A stretch of DNA of 64,000 nucleotides, from contig OZ038321.1 of NCBI GenBank assembly GCA_964035795.1, positions 10,606,324-10,670,323 on the forward strand, given 5' to 3'. Below the pieces are notes generated by a model, which searched no databases, was not told the DNA's origin, and worked only from the letters and a program-made list of their open reading frames with translations. This document shows, one piece after another, positions 46,172-58,600 of the stretch. The position numbers and the translations under genes are program-made. Each line of letters opens with the position of its first letter. The stretch's first letter is position 1. The stretch is from Pterobdella sp. o SKG-2022. Taxonomy: Eukaryota > Annelida > Clitellata > Hirudinida > Piscicolidae.

Positions 46172-46960
46172 GTGCTGTAGCCGAAGATCATAATGGTTTA
46201 GAGAAATGCTTTATAAATTCTTATCTTTTCAGTCTTGCTATACTTGGCGTTAATATTTTATTCATTTTTCGCATGGCTACCATTGCTAGATTTTTCATTT
46301 TTTCCTATTCTTCTTGAGCATCTTGAAGCATTCACAGCTTTTTGCTTTTTTTCCATTCACCATTTGTTCCATTAATTGATAGTTTCAGCTTTGGCTCTGT
46401 TCATTTGTAGGTTACAGGAGCTAAAGCTTCTTAGACAATGTCGAGGTCCATACTATCCGTAATTATGAGTCTACGCCATCGGCATACGCTACGTCTTGTG
46501 CAGCAATTTTTTTGACTTCTTTCATTGCTGCTTTGGAATACATTGTAAAAATGATTGGACTGAGCCGGACCCTCTGTAGGACACATATCCTCCAAAAGTG
46601 GGACCTACTTTATTCAAATTGACTCATAGTTTTGTTTTTCAAAAAAAATTCACTAGTTTTAAGTCTTCAGGTGTGCAAATGCTGTCTATAACCTTAATAA
46701 GTTTTCTAAGATCCATTGTATCAAAGGCAGATGACAGAGCTATGCCTTTAATTTTCAGTGTTTTGCCCGAGGTTATTGTACTGGCAATTTTCATTTTGTG
46801 GGTCCAGACAACATCTTCTATTGATTTCCCTTTACTGTTGGCTGCTTGTTGTGAGGGATGAATTTTTCAACTGATGAATTCTAGCAAGAGTTATCCTTGA
46901 AATTATTTTTCTCATTATTGTGAGTATTATTATGGGCCTGGTCTTTTGTAAATTTTTTTG
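45975..46960 (-). mobile_element. LINE with GIALSSAFDT-type reverse transcriptase
   Basis: Minus frames give VVWTHKMKIASTITSGKTLK, then IKGIALSSAFDTMDLRKLIK and VIDSICTPEDLKLVNF (46840-46630), then GGYVSYRGSGSVQSFL in another frame (46600-46540), and LRHACGIFWPKLMSSKELNA at the end (46110-46050). LGIDLSRAFDTI...L...L.EDE.R.I... followed by GS.QGDSLS is the signature of a separate APE-type LINE group. It is heavily decayed. Confidence 0.65.
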
Positions 46961-47029
46961 TTTTTGTATGAGAATAAAAATACCTAGTCCTGACTTATGG
47001 AGTAATTCATTATTGAAAGTTTAATTAAT

Positions 47030-47645
47030 CTAATAAAGTTATACTGCTTTACATGTTCCAGTAACTGAAGTTGACAGCAGTCATAGATTATTGATACTAT
47101 AAGAAAGTATTCTTTCAGAGACATCGTAAGTATCTTGTATTTTATGATTTTCGTTTTTATTTTTCGAAAAATGAGGTTTTTTAAAGATACTTTTATTATA
47201 AAAAAACTAAAATTTTCGAAAAATTCAACTTTTTCATAATTCATAAGTATGAATAGTAATGAATTATGACAAAGTTGAAGTTGTCGAAAATTTCTTTATA
47301 ATAAAAGTATCTTTAAAAAACCTCATTTTTATGAAAAATAAAAACGAAAATTATAATAGAGTAATTTATTAAAAAAACATTTGGGAAAAATTTTTATAGA
47401 CTGCCAGCCCAAGCTAATGTCCAACTTGAAATTATCCAATTTAAGATTCACCGTTCCCACATTTGGGCAGTTTGTCTTGCCGTTGTCAGCAAAAAAAAAA
47501 TCATCCGCCAAGCCAAATGACAACGATACCAGAATATCAGTTTGTCAATACCTGCTACCAGAGTCTACTGTTATCCAGGTTATAACAGGAAAGCAGTCTC
47601 AATTTGAAGACGCTATCTTCGGTGCAGTTTAACGCCATGCCCAGT
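47030..47645. repeat. REP-1 copy carrying a foldback insertion
   Basis: REP-1 blocks at 47037-47100 (AGTTATACTGCTTTACATGT, GTTGACAGCAGTC, TTGATACTATA) resume at 47355-47640 (TTTATAGACTGCCAGCCCAA, ACTTGAAATTATCCAA, CACCGTTCCCACATTTGG, CCAAGCCAAATGACAACG, ACGCTATCTTCGGTGCAGTT). The gap holds a separate foldback at 47105-47350. A short minus frame (47523-47370) reads NLKLDNFKLDISLGWQSIKI, part of which is also readable in the copy at 61740-61790. Confidence 0.75.
47105..47350. mobile_element. Foldback element inside REP-1
   Basis: The arms about 47140-47245 and 47254-47345 are inverted: ATTTTTCGAAAAATGAGGTT, TTTAAAGATACTTTTATTAT, CGAAAAATTCAACTTT against AAAGTTGAAGTTGTCG, ATAATAAAAGTATCTTTAAA, AACCTCATTTTTATG. 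The left edge carries TTTCAGAGACATCGTAAGTA, similar to the motif beside MITE-A and MITE-B copies. Confidence 0.75.
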
Positions 47646-47649
47646 ACCA

Positions 47650-48530
47650 ACTAAGCAAAATTCATTTAAAGTGCTTTAAAGTTTTCAACAAATATTTTTA
47701 GCAAATAACGAATAAAATGAATCTGAAAAAATTATCATACAGTTTTTTTTGCTGTGTCGGCAAGAATCCTGCAACTCTCTCATTGATATTAACCTTTAAC
47801 CAATGTTGAATTAATTCATTAATTTTTGAATAAATAACAAATATATATTAACATTTTAAAATATTTTCAATACAATTTTAGCCATTGAAACGAGGTGGTC
47901 ATTTTTTTAAATTTAAAACTTTATAGACAATAATAATTATTAAAAGCCTAAAATTATCATGCTACTAATGATTATGGAGCGAAATAGCGAATTAAAACGA
48001 AGTGAAATTTGAAATTTTTTAAGTTCATCTACAATTAGGCACAGAAATATTTATTCAAGTCAATTTGATTTAATACTTGACTAAATAAAATTTTTTTAAA
48101 CAACTAATGGTTTAATAAATAAAGTAAGCATAAAAAATGGGAAAACCCGTTTCTCTAACTAAGCACATCTGTCAAGAGATCTTATTATAGCTATTTCAAA
48201 ATTTTTCATCTTCAAACTTCAACATTAGCTACTCAAGATTTCCAAAATTTATTTCAAAACTATAAGATCCAAAAAAAACCGACAAAGGTTCGCCAGATTT
48301 TTACCCTAAAAAGATATCAACTCTACAAGCTAGCAAGCCTGAATCCTAGGTTACTTATTAACGTTATCTATATTTCCTCATCACATCACCATGGTTTCAA
48401 GTCAGTAAGAGAAAAGTAGGCTGAGAAAAAGATAGTCTCAGTGAACAACTTTTTCTAAAAAATGTAGTTCCTAAACTGATTTGTATAAACTAGCAAAGCG
48501 TGGAGAAGTCATTATCAAATCCTGCCAAAG
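47650..48530. other. AT-rich region, nothing supported
   Basis: No gene-like frame, RNA gene or repeat copy recognised. Confidence 0.4.
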
Positions 48531-48539
48531 CGTCTAGCA

Positions 48540-49400
48540 TTGATAATTGAAATCATGTCCTTCTCGGCCTACCTTTTCTCGCAAAATACCTGCAAACATT
48601 TTTTTGGTTCTTAAAATCTATCTTTCTTAGATTCACACACCACCTCATTTTATACTCGCACAAAAAATCATTAATTCCGGAAATTCTCAATCTGGCTCTC
48701 AGTTCTTCGGATCACCTGCCTTCCTCTAAGCTCAAGTTAGACATAAACCTGATCAATCCTTTTATAGGCGCTAAAAATTCTAATACCTTTTTTCTCAAGA
48801 AACCAGTTCTGACTAACATATGATATGACACTCCTGATGCGGACAGCATATAATCGTTTCTATATAAAGATCCTAATAAGCAAGAAATTAATCCAAACCT
48901 TCAAAAACTTGTATTTTATCGAAAAATTTTGTCATTTTCACCCGCTCTCATCTTGGCATGATTGAATAATGCAAATTCCACATTGCTTTTTTAAAGAACA
49001 AAGCATGTCCTAGATAAGACTTCATTGATAACTATATGAAATACCTTTTCGGAACCACATTTTATTAGATTTTTATTATTAAAATTCCAGTTCAATTTTT
49101 TTTTGAACTCATGTATCTTAAATGTTCAGAGGCAGATTCAGAACTATTTAAAACAAAAACGGTGAGTACCAATGTTTGATAGACATTCACACCAACATCA
49201 AATTCTTCCTTATGCATATCTCCAAATTTTTCAACTCCTTGTACAGAGGCATCACTGTCCAAACTCATTTTGATTATTACTAACAACATTAGATTATACT
49301 TCTGTACATATATCAGTAACTGGGTTTGAGAACCGTCGGCTTAGGTTGATACTCCTGTATCCTAATTTAAAAAAAACCGTTTTATTCAATTGGGGCAGAT
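48540..49400 (-). mobile_element. LINE C-terminal region (PHD-finger LINE type)
   Basis: Minus frames give RLYAVRIRSVISY, LEKKGIRIFSAYKRID (48850-48760), SEELRARLRISGINDFLCEY (48730-48660) and MRW..NL (48650). These match the ETW...EED..R...RA...M.R...SEELR.RLGI..V.DV.R..RLRW.GH tail of the LINE at 44090-45970. A REP-1 scrap (TTAGATTATACTTCTGTACA) lies at 49290. Confidence 0.65.
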
Positions 49401-49606
49401 TTTTATTGCACAGTCTTTTGAACCTAACTTGCTTTTTGCACTCCCTGAATTAAATCCTTTAACAAGACTTTAGTCTCCAAAAAATTGATTCTCAAGCCAT
49501 TTTCTTCCAAGAAATTTTTTCATCTGAAAACTTGCCCCCTCAATTTGATATGGTGTCACTTGAAAGAACTAAGTCACTTGCATAGTTTAAAGAAAAAGTT
49601 TAATTA

Positions 49607-52600
49607 TTAAATTGAAGCAATAACCTCTTTTCGAATACTCGAACCCTTTTCATTTGAACTTCTTAATTGATTTACAGTTTCTTGACATTGAGCCATCCAT
49701 AAATTTCTGTCTATCATCATTTCTTGGAATTTATCTGACAACTCACTCAGTCTCATTTTTAATTCGTCTCTTTGTTGTTTTAACAAATTCTTTTCTTTTT
49801 CTATCTGTAGAGATAGTTTACTAGTTTTTAAAAAAAATTTTTGAAATAAATTTTTAATTATATATGATTGTTTAAATACATTTATTTTCAAAAAATAACA
49901 AAAATTAAAATTTAGCTTCATCTGAGTTATGATAAGGTTGTATTTATCGAAATTTTATTTTTAAATAAATTTTTATTTATAAAATCATTATTTTTGAAAA
50001 AATGAACAAAAAGCTGGTGGCACGAGTTAAATCAGTCCGCATTTTGAAGGCTAAGAATTCAGCCTATAAGTTTAATTTGTGTGGCAATAGGTCAAGTCTC
50101 GGTGGTGCTGACTTTTTTTGCCCGAAAATGGACACAATGTTTTGGAAGTTCATCGAGTCTCAGGCAGGTACTACGTATTGTTTTTGGGGAGTCTGTGTTC
50201 ACCTTTGGTTCAGTCTATGCTCCACAAGTTAGTCGGTCGAAAAAGGAAAAAACAGTGGTTTATGATGAGTTGCAAAAATGTATCTCAAAAGTCCCAACTT
50301 CTGAAGTTCTCATCCGACTGGGTGACTGGAATTGGCATGATAATGAGAAAGCTGATGGTTTTGAGGACGTGCACATTGGTTTCGGTTGTCAGCCCTAAAC
50401 CTGAAGATGAGCAGATTCTTGAATTCGCAATGACCAACAATCTTTTTGTCGCTAACACTTTTTTCACGTAAAGAGATTTTTGTGACTTCAATTTGGTGGT
50501 TCCAAGTCCCAGATAGACTTCATTCTTTGTCAAAAAACTTAAAAATATGTTTAAGAATGTTAAAGTCATTCTTGGAGAAAAATTGGCATTGTAACACCAT
50601 CTGTTGGTCTGTGATCTTGTTCACACTACACGAAGGAGTATGAAGCGAAAGTTTAATCCTCGTTTTCAAACTTGGAAACTCCGAGATCCAGCAATTGCAA
50701 AAGAGTTTACCATTTCTTTGAACGCCAAGTTAACAGCAGTTCGGATCATGAATTTTCCAAATAAGGAAGAAATATGGGATTATCTTAAGAAGTCCCTTCT
50801 TGAAAATTCTTCTGAGGTCTGTGGTACATTTCTGAACCATCAGTGGAAACGCCAAAATAGATGACGCTGTAAAAGAAAATAAAAAACGTTATAAGGCTTT
50901 TAAAAAGCTTCAAATTCAAGGGGTATTTAATGAAGCTTACATAGCTAAAGAAGCTTATAACGAGTCTAAGCGTGTTGCTAAGTGTCTCGTTTGGTTGGCA
51001 AAAAGTAAAGCGGAAAGAGATACATTTACTTCTACTACATTCGGTCGTATTAAAATATATCATTTGGCCAAGCAGATAGACAGTCGTAACCGTCATGTAA
51101 TAGGTAAATATGTCAGAAATGATACTGGTGAACTCTCTTTAATATGTATATATATAATTAATTTTCGTCTTTAGACATAATCACAGTTAACAATGAGTCC
51201 CAATAATTCCTCGATACGCATCTTTATCGAGTTTTCCAATGTTGTCCATGTCTAATTTGAGAGAGTTCATGTCATTTATTAATGTGTTGAGAAGATTTGA
51301 TGGTGGTCAACCTCTTTTTCTCTTGAAATTCTTTAAGGGTTTTTTCAAAATTTTTTTTGCCGGCAGGTCGTTACGGTATATGTGTCCCAGCATTTTCAAC
51401 CTTCTCAATCTCACTTCTTGGTGCAGAGGTGATATAACGGAGTCGCATTCTTCGTTTTTAATAACATTTGGCCAATGAACTTTTTTCGGTCTTCGTATGT
51501 GCTTTCTTTGGAAGGAGTCTATTGAGCTTCTGTATATATGTAGGAGACAAAAATCGAGTTTGAAGGACGCATTATCTTCCAGCAGACAATTTTGCTTGAA
51601 TTTATCTGTTAATCCTCTTACATTGAAAGTTGAAACGTTCATTTTAACTAAGATAGATGTTTCCATTTAAGCTTATTTTATCAGAGGCAGGAACCGGAAA
51701 AAACTCTCTTAAAGTGATGACCAAAAAATGAATGTCTGGGTTGAGCATCATAAAAAGCTATCAAATGTTGAATTCAATTGATCCAGCGAGTCTCTTTCTT
51801 GTTTCACCGATTCTTGGCCCCTATCCTTCTGTCACACTGTCACAGATAAAAGATACCATTAAAAAATGAAGTGTCGCAAAACAGCAGGATCTTCTGGCAC
51901 AGTGAACTAAATGTTGAAAGCGTCTGAATCTGTAAGGTTAAAAGTCTTGGCCCACCTCATCAAATCAGTTATTGCTGAAGGTGTTGTTTCTGCCGATTGG
52001 CGTGATAGCATCATTTTAAACCTCTACAAAAGTGAAGAAAATGCTTTGGATCAAGAAAATTATAGAGGCTTCGAGCTCACAGATGAAGCTAGTTGAGCAC
52101 GTCCTAGAGCAACAAATCAGAAAGATGATGGATATTGATGAAATGCAGTTTCTGGTAGAAACGCCACTGACGCGGTTTTTACTGTTTTTCAGCTGCAAGG
52201 AAAGTATCTAGACATCAAAAAACCATTTTTTTTTTGTTTTCGTTGATCTAGATAAAGGCTTTGATTGAGTCACGCGCAATGAGAAAGCTCGGGGTTGAAG
52301 AGTAGACTGTCCGTGTGGTTCAGAGTATGTATATTGGAGCAAAAAGCCGAGTACGCATTAATAACCAACTTAGCAATGAGTTTGTGTGAATGATGGTGTA
52401 CGTCAGAGATCTGTATTGAGTTCTTTACTTTTCATTCTAATTTTTGAATCTTTGTCTAGACAGTTAAGAGCCGGTGCTCCTTGAAAACTTTTAAATGCTG
52501 ATGACCTAGTTTTGACCTCAGAACCGCTGAACGATTGTATATCAAAATTTGAAAAATGGAAAATGTAAAAAGAAAGTAAAAGATTGCGGGTGAATTACGA

Positions 52601-55600
52601 AAAAACAAAATTTATGATGCTCGGTTCTGAAAACCTGAGAAATTCTGAAACTTTTCCTTGTAGTGTAGGCCGCAAAAGTATCGGCGTCAAATCAGTTTTT
52701 TGCTCGACATGTTCTCATTGGGTTCACAAAAGATGTAGCGGTTTGACTGAGAGACTGAAAGATCAGGTTTATGTATGTTCAGGCTGTCTCAATTTGGCGC
52801 CACCTTTGGATTATAGATTTTCCTCTTGCATCTTTGGGAGCATAAGACTGCAACAACACTCCTTCAACGTACTCGTTTCTGGCTAGTCCTCTTCAGCTCG
52901 GCCCACGTCATTCTGGTAATCTTCGCTTCTGTCTCGATGCTTTTCCGCCAGATCTGCTTAGGTCGGCCAACTTTTCTCCAAGACCTGTCTAGTGATGTTG
53001 GCTGCAGGCTTGCGTAGTATATGACCTATCCATCTCCACTTCCGCTTCTTTATTTCCGTCTCCAGTGTGACATGTTTCGACTTGTTTCAAAGTATTTCGT
53101 TGAAGACAACTTCTGAAAATCTGGTGTTTAGAATGTTTCTTAGGCATCGGTTCGTGAATGTCTGAAGCTTGTGGGTGATCTTATTTGTCACTCGCCACGT
53201 CTCTGAGCCAAAGAGTAGAACCGATTTAACATTAGTGTTGAAAATTCCGATTTTATTGCGGACTGAGAGGGCTTTCGATTTCCAGATTTGTCGAAGGATG
53301 TTGAAAACGTGTCTAGCTTTCTGGATGCGGCTGTCTTCGTTAGTTCCCTCATCTTTGCTGACAACACTGCCCAAGTAGACAAATTTGTCAATCTCCTTAA
53401 TTTCCTCGTGATGTAGTTTCACTGGATCATCAGCCAAGCAAAATGACAACGATACCAGAATATCAGTTTGTCGATACCTTCTTACAAAGTTTACTGTTGT
53501 TTAGGTTATTACAGAAAAGCAGTCTTTAAACTATAGGCGTTAAGTTTAACGCCAACGTTCAGAACCCTTTATTGAGATTATATAACGCTATTCACAGTTT
53601 TACATTGTATTAATTAGACATCCCACTTTGATCTACATATTAAGTATTAAAAAAATTAGAATTTAAAGTTAAAATTTAGTTTTTCCTTAAATTTACCATT
53701 TCGCAATCACATGCAAGAAGATTTATCTTGTCAGAGGCTTCTTTAGCCTGTTGTTTTAATCTCTTTGATTCTCTGTACAAAACTTGAATATCACTTGAAG
53801 GCTGATTTTCTTTCACTGTAAAATGGAATATTTACTTTTTATAAAAATTTTATATATTTTTTTTTTCATTTTATCAGCCCGCATAGCTCAGCTGGTAAAG
53901 CATTAAACTAATTATCTAAAGTAACCGGGTTCAATCCAGCGCGGGTCGAAAATTTTATACACAAGGAAAAGCGCCCTCTGAAACATCTGTTGAGCTAAAG
54001 AAACGCCAATATAGAACGACTGAAAGTCGATCTAAAAAAATTATTATTTTTTAAAAAAGATTTCTTTTTAATTTTACGCGTCAACTAAAGAATTGGCCAT
54101 CCCAAAGTCAAACTCTGACCTACTCGTAATGAGGGTCGGTTAAGAGGTTCGTGTCAGAGCTATGTGTCGCAAACTTATTTTGGTAGGACTTACCAAAGCG
54201 GAAAGGTCTGACATTGACGGCGAGAAACTGCGACTAGAGTATAACGTTATTTTGGAGAGGGTATGAGCACCATCAAATTTCAACTGTTCTAAACACGCTG
54301 CACAATACAGAAGAAATGAAAACTATAGAAACTCAAGTGACGTCAAAGTAAACAAAAATAGGGTTCTTTGTCTTGCCGAAAAGAAATAATGAATATACTA
54401 TTGATCAACTTTATTTATTGAAAAAAACAGGAATTAGAAACCTGTTGCCCCATGGGATGTGAAAACCCTTGCAGAAACTGGAAAGCTTTTAAAGCTCTGT
54501 TTTGCAGTATCCAGCCATCTCGTCACTTTCCGACTTGAAAAATCAGCTTTCAACATAAAGATTAAACAGCTCTATATTCCCACAATGAAAATGAAGATAT
54601 TTGAAAACTCTTTACTAAACTTCAAAAGTTAATAGAAAAATAAACAAGATCTTGAAAAACAAAATTACATGATGTTGGACCTTCAATTCATTTAATGACA
54701 CAAAGCACCAGATAAAATTATGGTGCAAAAGCCAAAAAAGCAGTGGCCGCACCTATGAGAAAAAAAATCAAAAAAAAAACTAATGTTTCATCGAAATGTT
54801 AATAATGTGTATAAATTTAGTAAATTACATTAAACACTTTTATTGACTTGAAAATACTGTGATTTTCAATATGATACAGATATCACGATCAGGTGATTGA
54901 ATTCAATTAGTATTTTCCAGTTAATAAGCGTTTGATGTAAATTACTTCAGCTTAGGATAATTTATACATTTTCGTATATAAATTTCTTGAAAGCAAAAAA
55001 AGTAAAAGTGGATATGGAAAGATGAAAAAATATAAGAGAAAAGATGGTTTGGGATTTGGTAGAGAAAAGAAAATTATAATAATCTATGAAGTTTGTTATA
55101 GTGATGTTTAATTTCAAGATCACTTGATATATGTGTAAGATAGTCTAATATAATAATAGCTTATAAAAATTTAAAATCTTTTTAAAAAATTAGTTTTCAA
55201 CCCCTTTCTAAAATCCTTCATGTTCATAACCCTTCTTAAACTTTCCGGCAAGCTGTTCTACAAATTTAGACCTTCAATGTCAAACCTACGCTTTTCAATA
55301 CTAGACGTCTTCGACTTGGGACATATAAATATAAATATAAAAGTTTTGGCCTTCAATTCATTTTGGAAATGGGTATGAGCACTTGCGATATATATTTTGG
55401 ACCATATCTTAGCCTACATTTAAATAAGTATTGAAATATTATAAATAATCCTAACCCTCACTTCGAACCAATGTAACTTTTTCAAAACCAGAGTTATATG
55501 GTCAAACTTCCTTGTGCCTGTAATAAATTAGACTGTAGTATTAATAAGAGACTCTTAAGAAAGACATTTCTTAATGGACCTTATCCGCCTGAACTGAAAA

Positions 55601-58600
55601 GCCTGTTTGCAACATCTTACTTATATGTGAGTTCATGCTCAAGTCTCTATCCATGAAAACACCAAGACTCAACAATTTCTGAAGGTGAAATAAAAGTATT
55701 CAATATGCAAATCTAGTTGGTTAGTAACTTATTCCCCCTCTCAACCATATAGCTTCAGTTTTGAATCTATTGAGTTTAAGACTATTGGATTCCATCCAGG
55801 CTGCCATCTCACCGACACAGTCAAGCAATCTCTTCAGCAATTGCTCAGTTTCACCAAGGACACAGCTAAAATACAATTGAGTGTCAACTGCATATTGATG
55901 AAAACTCAAGCTGTGTTGTAGTGCAATAGTTTCTAGATCACTAGAATACAGATTATATAAGCGCGGGCCGATCACAAAAACTTGTGGCACACCAGTATGA
56001 AGATGGAATAAATTAGTCCTAACGCTATCATTAAAAATATAACACCTATTGTTTAAATAGCTTTTATATAATTCTTAAGCTGAACCATTAAAAACAAGTT
56101 TTGAAATATTATGATTAACTAGATCAAAGGCTGAGAAAAGTTCCAACAATATCAAGATTAAAGCTACCTTCATATCTGCTTTCAAGATATTCATGTGGAT
56201 TTTTGTAATAGCAGTTTCTGTTGAATGAAAAAGACGATAAGAAAACTGAAATCTCGGGAACAGAAAATTTTCAACCATAAAACTATGTGTTCTTTCTAAA
56301 ACCAACCGTTCTAGTAATTTTAATAAAACAGGAACATTTGAAATTGATCTATAAAAGGATAGCTAAAATTGGTTCAAATTAGATTTTTTCAATATCGGCG
56401 TTACACTGGATAGCTTCAAACCTTGAAGAACAGTTTCTAAATTAAAAGAAGAATTGAAGATGTTAACTAAAAAAGTGCTATCAAGCTTGCTATTCGTTTC
56501 AATAGCCAAGTTAAATCTGAAGCCCAATTTTTATTTGGCAAATTGTTAATCATCTTCACATATTTCTCTTCATCCACCCAACACTGAAGTCCTAGATGAA
56601 ACCTCAATTTGAAATAGACCACCATCTACACTTTTAAATTCACCAATTTTATCATCCAAATATTTCTTAGAATCACCAATTTTTATGGCTTTACCTTTAC
56701 CTGCCTTACCCCTACCAGCAACCTCATTTATGTATTTCTAAGTTGTGACTGACTTGTTTAGATTCAAATAGCTTGGAATCTCAAAACCCTTTTTTCTTCT
56801 TCCTACATACTCTTTTTTCCGCTAATTATATTTAAATTTATTTTTTCATATAACACATGTTGCCTAGTCATATTCGAAGACGAATTGACGAACAACAACA
56901 TAGACGCTTATAGATTTTTCTGCTTGTCTCACGATCAGCTGTTGAACGAAACCTCAAGTACTTGCGCTCTAAATTTCTTGTTATGCATTTAGTAAACTTA
57001 CATTTCTCATCAAACCAGACATCAGAAGGTCTCTGATGAAATCTTACAACTCTCTCAAGAGTGAGTTCATCTAAAATGCCCTTCAAAGTTATGAATTATT
57101 TGCTCACAGTAGAATCTAAATTTAAGTCTGTTAAAGATACCAAAAAAGTGTTCAGCATCATCATCATGTCGACTGCAGTCGAACTTTTATGACTTTGTTC
57201 TTCCAATACTCCCTAACGTTCATAGCTGTTTCTAAATGTTTTTCAATAAGATTAGTATCATCAGTTAATTGGTTGATAAAATTTCAAGCTGGTCTTCCTC
57301 TAGTATTTTTACCACACCTTAGATCCTATAGTATCAATTTGTGTACAATTTCTTTACTGCGAAAGCAATGTCCTGCAAAACTCACTCTTTGTTTTGCAAT
57401 TGTATTGGTTATCTTCGGTAAATTGTCTTATAGTAAATTATTGCTTATACGTTGCTGCCATTCTACATTATTCACAACTCAGCATTTTTGGACAGCACTC
57501 GTTTAACTTTATTTCTAACTTTTTTGTCAATGTTCAGGTACTAGATCCATAAAGTAGCACATGTCTCACTGTAGTATGGAAAAATACTAATTTCAAGTTT
57601 TTTGGCTGATTTGAATTCCAGATAGTATTATGTTTTGTAGTGCAACCCAAGCTTTACCGATTTTACGTCATCTACGTAGTCTGTCTGTTATACATAGTGC
57701 TGGATGTCTCCTACTTTTAACTTTTTCGAGAGTATAGCCACAATCAGCTAAATTGGATATTGCTGTCCTCATTGCATAATCTACTGCTATTATGAACAGG
57801 TAGGGTGCTAGTGTACCTCCCTGCAAAACTCCTGAATGAACTGGAAAAAAAACTTGTATCACCATCTGGGGAGATAACTTTTGCAGTAGTGATTTTATGA
57901 AGAAGTTAAATTCCGTTTACAGTTTCAAGAAGAATGCCATATGATTATAGTATTCCCATTAATTGTCCTGTATGAATTGAATCAAAAGCTTTATGAGAAT
58001 CCACAAAAATCATAGCTGGCGATAGTGTTTTTGACTTGACTCCTTCGATTATTCTTCTCAGTGTGAAGATCGAACAGGTCTGAAGCCATTTTGGTTTGTT
58101 TTTAACTTTTCGTCTAAAATTGAACGTATTCTATTGAGTAAAATTTTATTGTATATTTTGGATGCTGACGAAAATAGAGTTATTCCTCGATAATTACTGG
58201 TTATACTCGAGTCTCCCTTTTTTTGAACAAGATTGCACCTTGTAGCCAGCAGTTTGGTGCGTCACCAAGATATGTTTTTTTGCATACATTTAATGATTCT
58301 TCGTTCATACAGCCTGTTTTCCATGTTTTAATTGGTATATTATAAAGACCAGTAGCTTTGTTATTTTAAAGATTTTATGGAAGCTATAATTCATTGGTAG
58401 TATATTGACCAGTTTTAATTGGGAGAGTATCGAAAATTTTTGGTACGGGTTGATCATCTATCTCCGGTGATTGTCTGAGAAGCTTTTGAAAGTGATCTTT
58501 CCAAAAAGCAAAAGGTTTCTCTGTGTTGCTTGCTTTGATTCTACCACGTTTTGGGCCTTTCCTTCTCGTCACTTTATTCACTGTATCCCATACTAGTCTA

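Noticed and set aside
45327..46317. + strand ORFs of 70-130 codons
   Set aside because: They are antisense to LINE reverse-transcriptase frames that carry all the recognisable motifs.
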